In this document: in pieces, positions 53,379 through 61,683 of the stretch
Layout of the letters: each line of letters starts with the position of its first letter
Numbering within the stretch: position 1 is the stretch's first letter
Origin: Leifsonia sp. 1010
GTDB lineage: Bacteria; Actinomycetota; Actinomycetes; Actinomycetales; Microbacteriaceae
Assembly: GCF_031455295.1 (NCBI RefSeq)
Contig: NZ_JAVDSL010000002.1
Location: 248,001 to 312,000, forward strand
DNA: 64,000 nt
Direction: 5' to 3'
Notes under the pieces: generated by a model
The model's input: only the letters and a program-made list of their open reading frames with translations
What the model was told of the DNA's origin: nothing
Database searches by the model: none
Made by a program: the position numbers and the translations under genes

Positions 53379-55298
53379 TTGCGTTTCGTACTCGCCATCG
53401 TCGCGTTCGTCGTCGCCGCGGTCATGATCGTGGCCGGCATCGCGCAGCGCACCGTCTTCGCTCCGCCGACCCACATCGAGGCCGGCACCTCCGTGTCCGG
53501 CGACCCGCGGTACGTGGTCGTCGACGGCTCGGTGCTGAACGCTCATCCTGGCCAGCAGACGCTGACCGTGACGGGCGCCCCCGACGGCGCGAAGCAGGTC
53601 GTGGCTTACGGCCGTACAGCGGACGTGAAGGCCTGGCTCGACGATCAGAAGTACGTGGAGGTGGGCTACCGCACCTCCACCGGCAAGCTGACCACGAAGA
53701 ACGTTACGCCGAAGGCGGCCGACACGAAGGACGACGGCACGAAGGACGGCGGCGCGAAGGACGACGGAGGCGCGGCATCCGGCTCGACCGCGACGCCGGC
53801 TCCCGCGGCCACACCGTCTCCGTCCGCGTCCGCCGGGGCCGCATCCGGGTCGACGAGCGGTGCCGCCGCAACGACCGCCGGACCCGACCCGGCCGGCTCC
53901 GACCTGTGGCTCGAGGAGTTCGACGGCCAGGCCGCCCAGGTCACCCGCATGAACATCCCGGACGACGTCAGCGTCATCGTCGCCTCCGACGGCACGAAGG
54001 CCGCGCCGTCGCGTGTCACCGTCACCTGGCCGGTCGACTCGAGCACGCCGTGGGCCTTCCCGCTGATCATCGGCGGCATCGTCCTGCTGATCATCGGCAT
54101 CGCCCTCTATCTCTGGGGCCTCTACACGCATCGCCGCTCGCGCGGCCCTCGCCGGAAGAGCGGACCGAAGATGCCCAAGCTGCCCAAGGCCCCCAAGTAC
54201 AAGCCCACCGCCATGATCGAGACCACACGGCGCGGCCGCCGCTCGACCCGCCGCGCACGCGTCATCATCCCCGCAGCCCTCGCCGGAGTCCTCGCGCTGA
54301 CCGGCTGCACCACGGGTACGGACGCCGCGACGACGCCGACCAAGACCGCGACGCCGCTCGCCACCGAGGCGCCGGACGCCAAGGACCAGCTGCCTCCCGC
54401 CGTCACGGTGCCCCAGCTGGAGCGGATCGTGAAGCGCGTCTCCGAGTCCGCCGCGCAGGCCGACGCGAAGGCCAGCCCCGACCTCGCCAAGGAGCGATTC
54501 ACCGGACCCGCCCTGCAGCTCCGCGAGGCCAACTACGCCATCCGCGCGAAGAAGGCCGACGAGCCGGCGCTGCCCGCCATCCCGGCCAGCCCGATCGTCC
54601 TGTCGCTCCCGCAGGCCACCGACGCCTGGCCGCGCACCGTCGCGGCCGTGATCGAGACGCCGAAGGACGCCAAGGGCACTGCTCAGGCGCCGATCGCGAT
54701 CACCATGGTGCAGGAGACCCCGCGCGACAACTATCAGGTCGAGTACGCCGTGTCGCTCGAGCCCAAGGCGAAGGTTCCGAACCTCGCCCCGGCGAGCATC
54801 GGCTCCGCGGTCGTGCCGCCCGACTCCAAGCTGCTCGCCCTGCCGCCCCAGAAGGTGGCCGCCGCGTACGGCGACATCCTGATGAACGGCGACAAGAGCC
54901 AGTACGCCAACCTGTTCAGCGCCGAGGGCGACACCCTGCGCACCCAGGTCGGAGCGGAGTGGAAGGCGAAGCAGAAGTCCATAGTCCCCGCCACGGCGTC
55001 GCTCGAGTTCACCAGTCAGCCCGGAAGCGGGACGGACGTGGCCATGGCCACCAACGACTCCGGCGCCATCGTGTGGACGGACCTGCAGGAGTCGCAGGTG
55101 CTCAGGGTCGTCGAAGCGGGCGCCGAGGTCAACGCCGGAGTCACGTCGGCAGCCTTCACGGGCGTCGCGTCGTCGAAGACGGGCATCGAGTCGACCTTCG
55201 GCTACCAGCTGGCGTTCTACGTCCCGCCGGCCGGCTCCGACTCGAAGATCACCCTGCTCGGCTTCGCCCAGGGCATGGTCTCCGCCAAGCAGCTCTGA
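53379..55298 (+). CDS. Two-module membrane/lipoprotein-like protein of unknown function
   Basis: 639 residues. Module 1: one membrane helix at ~4-24, an extracellular domain, an Asp/Gly/Lys and Ala/Pro linker (110-170), a short folded part, and a second helix at ~228-250. A basic cytosolic stretch (~251-292) follows. Module 2 begins with a hydrophobic segment containing ALTGC (Cys near 309), like a lipoprotein signal, then a 320-residue extracellular region with VVPPDSKLLALPP. It resembles a fusion of a membrane protein and a lipoprotein. TTG start with GAGGAG upstream. TATCGT near 53327 may be the -10. Confidence 0.75.
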   Translation: MRFVLAIVAFVVAAVMIVAGIAQRTVFAPPTHIEAGTSVSGDPRYVVVDGSVLNAHPGQQTLTVTGAPDGAKQVVAYGRTADVKAWLDDQKYVEVGYRTSTGKLTTKNVTPKAADTKDDGTKDGGAKDDGGAASGSTATPAPAATPSPSASAGAASGSTSGAAATTAGPDPAGSDLWLEEFDGQAAQVTRMNIPDDVSVIVASDGTKAAPSRVTVTWPVDSSTPWAFPLIIGGIVLLIIGIALYLWGLYTHRRSRGPRRKSGPKMPKLPKAPKYKPTAMIETTRRGRRSTRRARVIIPAALAGVLALTGCTTGTDAATTPTKTATPLATEAPDAKDQLPPAVTVPQLERIVKRVSESAAQADAKASPDLAKERFTGPALQLREANYAIRAKKADEPALPAIPASPIVLSLPQATDAWPRTVAAVIETPKDAKGTAQAPIAITMVQETPRDNYQVEYAVSLEPKAKVPNLAPASIGSAVVPPDSKLLALPPQKVAAAYGDILMNGDKSQYANLFSAEGDTLRTQVGAEWKAKQKSIVPATASLEFTSQPGSGTDVAMATNDSGAIVWTDLQESQVLRVVEAGAEVNAGVTSAAFTGVASSKTGIESTFGYQLAFYVPPAGSDSKITLLGFAQGMVSAKQL

Positions 55299-55303
55299 CC
55301 CAT

Positions 55304-55375
55304 CCACCGTCGAGTACACGAAAACTGCACGCTCTCTGCCGGATGAGCGTGCAGTTTTTGCGTACTCGACGGGGG
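55304..55375. repeat. Long intergenic palindrome, copy 2 (31-bp arms)
   Basis: Arms 55304-55334 and 55345-55375 match at 28 of 31 positions around a 10-base loop. It begins 5 bp after the previous stop. Shares GAGTACRCGAAAACTGCACG with copy 1 at 11411-11482, about 44 kb away. Confidence 0.85.
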
Positions 55376-55468
55376 AGTGGAGGGTGCTCGGCGCGCGGGG
55401 GCGGCGGGGACGCGAGTATCCTTGATTCTCGTGCTGTTACGCGACGCGCGCACGCATCTGGAGGAACA

Positions 55469-56431
55469 ATGAGCAATGTCCCGCCGCCGCCCACCAACCT
55501 GCGCGGAGCTGTCGATCTGAGCTCCCTGGTCAACCGGCCCCCGGCAGGCGAGGCCCCGGCCGGGCAGCCGCCCGCGGGTGCGATCACCCTTCCGAGCCTC
55601 TTCTTCGAGGGCACGGACGCGAACTTCAACGACTTCATCGACCTGTCGATGCGGGTGCCGGTCGTCGTCGACCTCGGCACCGAGCGGTCCGACCAGTGGA
55701 AGCAGTTCACCGCCGTCCTCGACCGCGTGATCGCCGGCTTCGGCGGGCGTCTGGTGCTGGTGAAGGTGGATGTGGATGCCAACCCGCAGCTGGCGCAGGC
55801 GTTCCAGGCCCAGTCCGTGCCCGCGGTCGCCGCGCTCGTGGCCGGGCGACCCGTCCAGCTCTTCGTCGGCGCCCTGCCGGAGTCGCAGATCGCGGACGTG
55901 TTCGAGCAGCTTTTGCAGCTCGCCGCGCAGAACGGCGTGACCGACACCGTGACCGTCGAGGGCGGAGCGGCCCCCGACGCCGACGCTGCGGCGGCGGAGC
56001 CTGCACCGGAGCCGCCGCTCCCTCCGCTGCACGCCGAGGCGTACGACGCGATCGAGCGGGGCGACTACGAGGGCGCGATCCGCGCATACAAGACCGCGAT
56101 CGCGCAGGACCCGCGCGACACCCTTGCGGTGGCCGGCCTCGCGCAGGTGAGCCTCCTGGCGCGCCTGAGCGGGCACACGGCGGACGAACTCCGTTCGGCC
56201 GGAGCCCAGGCGCCCGACGACGTGGATGCGCAGCTCGGCGTGGCCGACCTCGACATCTCGGGCGGCCACATCGACGACGCCTTCGACCGCCTGCTCACGC
56301 TCTTCCCGAAGCTCGACGCGAGCGGCAAGGAGACCGTTCGCACGCGCATCCTCGAGTATTTCGAGATCGTCGGCGTCGACGACCCTCGTGTCGGCAAGGC
56401 GAGGGCTAGGCTGGCCTCGCTGCTGTACTGA
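55469..56431 (+). CDS. YbbN/CnoX-like co-chaperone (thioredoxin fold with TPR)
   Basis: 320 residues: N-terminal linker (1-45), thioredoxin-like domain (~50-165, VVVDLGTERSDQWKQF and KVDVDANPQLAQAFQAQSVPAV) and C-terminal TPR-like repeats (~185-320, AYDAIERGDYEGAIRAYKTAI). The CxxC redox pair is absent (ERSDQW), so it cannot act as a disulfide reductase. YbbN-type proteins are holdases with DnaK/GroEL. GAGGAAC precedes the ATG. Confidence 0.88.
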   Translation: MSNVPPPPTNLRGAVDLSSLVNRPPAGEAPAGQPPAGAITLPSLFFEGTDANFNDFIDLSMRVPVVVDLGTERSDQWKQFTAVLDRVIAGFGGRLVLVKVDVDANPQLAQAFQAQSVPAVAALVAGRPVQLFVGALPESQIADVFEQLLQLAAQNGVTDTVTVEGGAAPDADAAAAEPAPEPPLPPLHAEAYDAIERGDYEGAIRAYKTAIAQDPRDTLAVAGLAQVSLLARLSGHTADELRSAGAQAPDDVDAQLGVADLDISGGHIDDAFDRLLTLFPKLDASGKETVRTRILEYFEIVGVDDPRVGKARARLASLLY

Positions 56432-56512
56432 GCCCGTCCCCACCGGGCAGCGGACGGCGGCCCATCGTCGTGCCGGCGATCTCCGGCAGTCGAAGCTGAG
56501 GGAGTGACCCGC

Positions 56513-57298
56513 ATGTCCCGTGTGCTCGTCATCGGAGGCACCGGCCTGGCCGGCCGCGCCGTGACCGCCGAAGCCGTCGAACGCGGCCACGAGGTGGTCG
56601 TCGCCGCCCGCCGCGTGCCGGACGACGACTCCGAGCAGTTCGTCCTCGGCGCCACCTACGTCACGGCGGACATCGTGACCGGCGACGGGCTCGAGGAGGC
56701 GGTCGACGGCGTCGACGTCCTGATCGACGCCAGCAACGCGGTCGGCAAGCAGGCAGCCCACGTCTTCGCCACCGGAGCGCAGAACCTCCTGCACACGGCC
56801 GCCCGCTTCGGCGTGCAGCGTGCCGTGCTGCTCTCGGTCGTCGGCGCCGACCGCTCGGCGTATGGCTACTACCGCGCGAAGGCCGCACAGGAGCGCGCCT
56901 ACCTCGAGTCGCCGCTCGACACCCGGGTGGTGCGCGCGACGCAGTTCCACGACTTCGTCACCGCGATCTTCGACCGGGGGAGGCCGCTGGGCGCCATCCT
57001 GTCGCCCTCCGGCGTGCGGTTCCAGCCCATCGCGGTGACCGACGTCGCCCGCGTGCTCGTCGACGTCGCCGAGGGCGCGGGGGAGCCCGACAGCGTGATC
57101 AACATCGGCGGACCCCGGGTGGAGTCGGCCCGCGACCTCGCCGAGCAGCGCAAGCGGGCCAGCGGGAGCCGCCGCTACATCCTGCCCGTCCGGCTGGGCG
57201 GGCCGCTCGGGACGACGTGGCGCGCCGGACGCAACCTGGTGCCGGAGCACGCCGTCGACGGCGTCGGCTACGGCACCTGGCTCGAGACCGGCACCTGA
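56513..57298 (+). CDS. NAD(P)-binding (NmrA-like) short-chain family protein
   Basis: 261 residues: Rossmann dinucleotide site GGTGLAGR at residues ~7-14, DVLIDASNAVGKQ, LLSVVGADRSAYGYYRAKAAQE (Tyr-x-x-x-Lys), then C-terminal substrate part. NmrA-like proteins reduce or sense NAD(P)(H); substrate unknown. ATG 56513 chosen because GAGGGAG is 8 nt upstream; GTG 56504 overlaps it. Confidence 0.87.
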   Translation: MSRVLVIGGTGLAGRAVTAEAVERGHEVVVAARRVPDDDSEQFVLGATYVTADIVTGDGLEEAVDGVDVLIDASNAVGKQAAHVFATGAQNLLHTAARFGVQRAVLLSVVGADRSAYGYYRAKAAQERAYLESPLDTRVVRATQFHDFVTAIFDRGRPLGAILSPSGVRFQPIAVTDVARVLVDVAEGAGEPDSVINIGGPRVESARDLAEQRKRASGSRRYILPVRLGGPLGTTWRAGRNLVPEHAVDGVGYGTWLETGT

Positions 57299-57320
57299 CG
57301 GCGGCCGACCGCAGGCCCGG

Positions 57321-59528
57321 CTAGCGCCGGGGCTTCAGCCAGAGGGCGCCGAGCGGCGGAAGCGTGAGCACCGCCGACGCCTGCCGGCCCATCCACGGCT
57401 CGTCGAGTGCCGTCACCGAACCGAGGTTGCCGACCCCGGAACCGCCGTAGGCCTCCGCATCCGTGTTGAGCAGCTCCTCCCACTCGCCCGCGAACGGCAG
57501 CCCGACACGGTAGCCGCTGTGCGGCGCCCCGGAGAAGTTGAAGAGCATCACGATCGGGTCGCCGTCGCGGTCCTTCCGGAGGAACGCGATGACGTTCCCC
57601 TGAGCGTCCGACCCGTCGATCCACTCGAAACCGGCCGGCTCGTTGTCGAGCGCCCACAGCTGCGGGTTCTCGCGGTAGAGCGTGTTCAGCTGGGCGACGA
57701 GGTTCCAGAGGCCCTGATGCGCCGGCTGGTCGAGGATCCACCAGTCGAGCCCGCGCTCCTCGCTCCACTCCGACGGCTGGCCGAACTCCTGGCCCATGAA
57801 CAGCAGCTGCTTGCCGGGATGCGCCCACATGTACGCCAGGAACGCGCGCACGTTCGCCAGCTGCTGCCAGTGGTCGCCGGGCATCTTCGTGAGCAGGGAG
57901 CCCTTGCCGTGCACGACCTCATCATGGCTGATCGGCAGCAGGAAGTTCTCGCTCCAGGCGTAGACGAACGAGAACGTGATCTCGCTGTGGTGGTAGCTGC
58001 GGTACATCGGGTCCTCGTGGATGTACTGCAGCGAGTCGTGCATCCAGCCCATGTTCCACTTCAGCCCGAAGCCGAGTCCGCCGGACGACGTCGGCGCGGT
58101 CACGCCGGGGTAGCTCGTCGACTCCTCGGCGATCATGACCGTTCCGGGGTTGCGCTTGTACGCGGTCGCGGTGACCTCCTGCAGGAAGCCGATCGCCTCC
58201 AGGTTCTCGCGGCCGCCGTGGATGTTCGGCACCCACTCGCCCTCGGCACGCGAGTAGTCGAGGTACAGCATGGAGGCGACGGCATCGACCCGGAGGCCGT
58301 CGATGTGGAACTCCTCCAGCCAGTACAGGGCATTCGCGACCAGGAAGTTGCGCACCTGCGAGTTGCCGTAGTCGAAGATGTAGGTGCCCCAGTCCTTGTG
58401 CTCGCCGCGGCGCGGGTCGGCGTGCTCGTAGAGCGGCTGGCCGTCGAAGCGGGCGAGCGCCCAGTCGTCCTTGGGGAAGTGCCCGGGCACCCAGTCGAGG
58501 ATGACGCCGATGCCCGCCTGGTGCAGCCGGTCGATGAGGTACTTGAGGTCGTCGGGGGAGCCGAACCGGCTCGTCGGCGCGTAGTAGCCGGTGACCTGGT
58601 AGCCCCACGACCCGCCGAAGGGATGCTCGGCGAGCGGCAGGAACTCGACATGGGTGTACCCGAGGGCACCGACGTAGTCGATCAGCTGGTCGGCCGCCTC
58701 CCGGTAGCCGAGCCCGGGGCGCCACGACGCGAAGTGCAGCTCGTAGACGCTCATCGGGCCCGCGTGCGGGTCCGTCTCGGCGCGGCCGCGCATCCACTCG
58801 TCGTCCGCCCACTCGTGGCGGCTGACGGTGATGCGGGAGGCGGTCGCGGGAGGCGTCTCGGCGAACTGGGCCATCGGGTCGACCTTGCGGACCCAGCGGC
58901 CGTCCTGCGCCAGCAGGTCGAACTTGTAGATCTCGCCCTCGCCGAGGCCGGGGACGAACAGCTCCCACACGCCCGAGGCGCCCATGTTGCGCATGGAGTG
59001 GAGGGTGCCGTCCCAGCCGTTGAAGTCGCCGACCACGCGGACGGCGCGGGCGTGCGGCGCCCAGACGGTGAACGCCGTCCCGACGACGCCGCCGAGGTCG
59101 CGCACGTGCGCGCCGAGCGCCGTCCACAGCGTCTCGTGCCTGCCTTCGCCGATCAGGTGCAGGTCGAGCTGGCCGATGGTCGGCAGGAAGCGGTACGGGT
59201 CGTCCGCGGTCCAGGTGCTCCCGTCCTCGTAACGCGCCTCGATCAGGTACGCACCGGGGCCGACGATGTCGACGCCCTGCCAGATGCCGTGGCCGATGTG
59301 CGCCAGCTCGATGTGAGCGCCGTTCGGCAGCACCGCGAAGACCTCGGTGGCGAGCGGGCGGAGTGCCCGGATGACCGTGATCGGGTCGGCGACGCCCGGC
59401 GCGGCGACCTGGTGCTGACCGAGGATGGTGTGCGGGTCGTGGTGGCTGCCCGCGGCGACGGTCGCGAGCAGGGTGTCGTCGAGAGTGGGCAGGTCGACGG
59501 CGGCGGCACCTTCGGGGATCGGGGACAT
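57321..59528 (-). CDS. glgB: 1,4-alpha-glucan branching enzyme
   Basis: 735 residues: N-terminal CBM48-type domains (~1-240, [25 protein letters not shown]), GH13 catalytic domain with [22 protein letters not shown], nucleophile Asp in [13 protein letters not shown], acid/base Glu in [11 protein letters not shown], and [11 protein letters not shown]. Makes alpha-1,6 branches in glycogen or alpha-glucan. AGGAG precedes the ATG. Lies 30 bp after glgE and so is cotranscribed. Confidence 0.96.
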   Translation of the reverse strand: MSPIPEGAAAVDLPTLDDTLLATVAAGSHHDPHTILGQHQVAAPGVADPITVIRALRPLATEVFAVLPNGAHIELAHIGHGIWQGVDIVGPGAYLIEARYEDGSTWTADDPYRFLPTIGQLDLHLIGEGRHETLWTALGAHVRDLGGVVGTAFTVWAPHARAVRVVGDFNGWDGTLHSMRNMGASGVWELFVPGLGEGEIYKFDLLAQDGRWVRKVDPMAQFAETPPATASRITVSRHEWADDEWMRGRAETDPHAGPMSVYELHFASWRPGLGYREAADQLIDYVGALGYTHVEFLPLAEHPFGGSWGYQVTGYYAPTSRFGSPDDLKYLIDRLHQAGIGVILDWVPGHFPKDDWALARFDGQPLYEHADPRRGEHKDWGTYIFDYGNSQVRNFLVANALYWLEEFHIDGLRVDAVASMLYLDYSRAEGEWVPNIHGGRENLEAIGFLQEVTATAYKRNPGTVMIAEESTSYPGVTAPTSSGGLGFGLKWNMGWMHDSLQYIHEDPMYRSYHHSEITFSFVYAWSENFLLPISHDEVVHGKGSLLTKMPGDHWQQLANVRAFLAYMWAHPGKQLLFMGQEFGQPSEWSEERGLDWWILDQPAHQGLWNLVAQLNTLYRENPQLWALDNEPAGFEWIDGSDAQGNVIAFLRKDRDGDPIVMLFNFSGAPHSGYRVGLPFAGEWEELLNTDAEAYGGSGVGNLGSVTALDEPWMGRQASAVLTLPPLGALWLKPRR

Positions 59529-59558
59529 GGTTCTACTCCTCAGGTTGTCGGTCGGCGG

Positions 59559-61625
59559 TCAGAGCGGCCGGACGGCCAGGATGTGCACGGGCTCGGTGAA
59601 CGCGTCCAGGCGCACGTAGTCGTCGGCGCCCCAGGTCCAGCGTTGGCCGGTCACGCGGTCCTTCACCTCGAACTGGGAGCCGAGCGGCAGGCCCAGCGCG
59701 GTCACATCCAGGTGCACGATCGTCTCGCGCACCGAGTGCGGGTCGACGTTGGCGACGACGATCACCGCATCCGGCTTTCCCGTCCGGGTGAACTTCCCGT
59801 CGAGATACTTCGAGTAGACGAGGATGCTGTCGTCCTCGCTGTAGTGGAGGTGCAGGTTGCGCAGCTGCCGGAGCGCCGGGTGCTCGCTGCGCGCCCGGTT
59901 CAGCATGGTCAGGTAGCCCGCGAGCGAGCGGCCCTGCGCCTGCGCCTTGGCGTAGTCGCGCGGGCGGTACTCGTACTTCTCGTTGTCGATGTACTCCTCG
60001 GCGCCGGGACGCGCGACGTTCTCGTACAGCTCGTAGCCGGAGTAGACGCCCCACGTGGGAGCGGCGGTCGCGGCGATGGCGGCGCGCACCTTGAAGGCGG
60101 CGGGGCCGCCGAACTGCAGGTACTCGGTGAGGATGTCGGGCGTGTTCACGAACAGGTTGGGCCGCAGGTAGTCGGCCGTCTCGTGCGCGAGCGAGTGGAG
60201 GAACTCCTCCAGCTCCTCCTTCGTGTTGCGCCACGTGAAGTACGTGTACGACTGCTGGAACCCGGCCTTCGCCAGGGTGCGGAGCAGCGCCGGACGGGTG
60301 AACGCCTCGGCGAGGAACACCACATCCGGGTCGGTCGCGTTGACCGTGTGGATGAGCCACTCCCAGAAGTGCAGCGGCTTGGTGTGCGGGTTGTCGACGC
60401 GGAAGATGCGGACGCCCAGCGACATCCAGTGCCGCACGATGCGCAGCACCTCCTGCCGCAGCCCCTCGTAGTCGTTGTCGAAGTTGATCGGGTAGATGTC
60501 CTGGTACTTCTTCGGCGGGTTCTCGGCGTATGCGATGGTCCCGTCGGGGAGGGTCGTGAACCACTCGGGGTGCTCGGTCACCCAGGGGTGGTCGGGCGAC
60601 GCCTGCAGGGCGAGGTCGAGGGCGACCTCGAGGCCGGCCTGCTTCGCCTTGCCGAGGAAGAAGACGAAGTCCTTCTCGGTGCCGAGATCCGGGTGGATGG
60701 CGTCGTGGCCGCCCTCCGCGCTGCCGATCGCCCAGGGCGAGCCGGGGTCGTTCTCGCCGGCGTCGAGCGTGTTGTTCGGGCCCTTGCGGAACGTGCGGCC
60801 GATGGGATGGATCGGCGGCAGGTAGACGACGTCGAAGCCCATCGCCGCGACCTCGGGGAGGCGCTTCGCCGCGGTGCGGAACGTGCCCGACTTCCAGGAG
60901 CCGTCGGGCAGCTGCTTCGCGCCCTCGGAGCGCGGGAAGAACTCGTACCAGCTGCCGACCCCGGCGCGCGTGCGCTCCACCTGGATGGCGCGTGTGGCCG
61001 AGAGGGTGGGAAGGCCGACGACCGGGCGCTCGGTGAGCACCTGCTGGATGCGCTCGTCGACGGCGGCGGCGAAGCGCTCATCCACTGGCCGCTTGGTGTC
61101 CGCGACGACCTTGGCCGCCTCGGAGAGGTGCCTCCGCTCGGCGGTGCTGCGGCGCTTGTCCTTGGAGGCGGTGACCAGCAGGTCGTGGCCCATCGTCAGC
61201 ATCAGCTCGACGTCGATCCCGGCCGGGACCTTCACCTCGGCGTTGTGGTGCCAGGTGGCATACTCGTCGGCGTACGCCTGAACGCGGTAGCGCCAGAGAC
61301 CGGTCTGGTCGAGCTGCACCTCCACCTCCCACCGGTCGGTGCCGGCGGTCAGCGGGTGCATGTGGTGCTCGGTCTGCTGCCCCGCGGGGTCGAGCAGGAT
61401 GAGGTCGACGCCGATCTTGTCGTGCCCCTCGCGGAACGCGGTCGCGCGGAACGGGATGACCTCCCCGCTGAACGCGGTCGCCGCCCAGAGGCCCTCATCC
61501 ACCTGGGGGGAGAGCTCGAGGATGGGGATACGGCCGAGCAGGGGCTCGTACGGGCCCGGTTCCGGGGCGCTGGGGGCCGCCTCTGTCGCGGCGGCTGATG
61601 ACCTGGTCGCTGCGTTCTTCACCAC
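59559..61625 (-). CDS. glgE: Alpha-1,4-glucan: maltose-1-phosphate maltosyltransferase
   Basis: 688 residues of GH13_3. It lengthens alpha-1,4 glucans with maltose-1-phosphate. Marks: N-terminal GRIPILELSPQVDEG, DVVYLPPIHPIGRTFRKGPNN, nucleophile Asp in VRIFRVDNPHTKPLHFWEW, Glu in FLAEAFTRP, and TYFTWRNTKEEL. Start GTG 61625, 7 nt after TACGGT (leaderless); GTG 61622 is also possible. With glgB it forms the GlgE pathway; treS/pep2 that supply maltose-1-phosphate are not in the window. Divergent from glgP. Confidence 0.95.
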   Translation of the reverse strand: MVKNAATRSSAAATEAAPSAPEPGPYEPLLGRIPILELSPQVDEGLWAATAFSGEVIPFRATAFREGHDKIGVDLILLDPAGQQTEHHMHPLTAGTDRWEVEVQLDQTGLWRYRVQAYADEYATWHHNAEVKVPAGIDVELMLTMGHDLLVTASKDKRRSTAERRHLSEAAKVVADTKRPVDERFAAAVDERIQQVLTERPVVGLPTLSATRAIQVERTRAGVGSWYEFFPRSEGAKQLPDGSWKSGTFRTAAKRLPEVAAMGFDVVYLPPIHPIGRTFRKGPNNTLDAGENDPGSPWAIGSAEGGHDAIHPDLGTEKDFVFFLGKAKQAGLEVALDLALQASPDHPWVTEHPEWFTTLPDGTIAYAENPPKKYQDIYPINFDNDYEGLRQEVLRIVRHWMSLGVRIFRVDNPHTKPLHFWEWLIHTVNATDPDVVFLAEAFTRPALLRTLAKAGFQQSYTYFTWRNTKEELEEFLHSLAHETADYLRPNLFVNTPDILTEYLQFGGPAAFKVRAAIAATAAPTWGVYSGYELYENVARPGAEEYIDNEKYEYRPRDYAKAQAQGRSLAGYLTMLNRARSEHPALRQLRNLHLHYSEDDSILVYSKYLDGKFTRTGKPDAVIVVANVDPHSVRETIVHLDVTALGLPLGSQFEVKDRVTGQRWTWGADDYVRLDAFTEPVHILAVRPL

Positions 61626-61632
61626 GCACCCG

Positions 61633-61676
61633 ACCGTACACTCATTAACCCGCCCGTCATGCGGCTCGTTTACAGT
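61633..61676. promoter_or_regulatory. Divergent leaderless promoters of glgE and glgP
   Basis: On the minus strand TACGGT (61633-61638) lies 7 nt before the glgE start at 61625. On the plus strand TACAGT (61671-61676) lies 7 nt before the glgP GTG at 61684. The 58-bp gap could hold one shared regulator site. Confidence 0.55.
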
Positions 61677-61683
61677 GGACCGA

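Noticed and set aside
57519-61598. A 1359-codon open frame on the plus strand opposite glgB and glgE
   Set aside because: Both minus-strand genes have complete catalytic motifs; the plus frame has no recognisable domain and spans two real genes.
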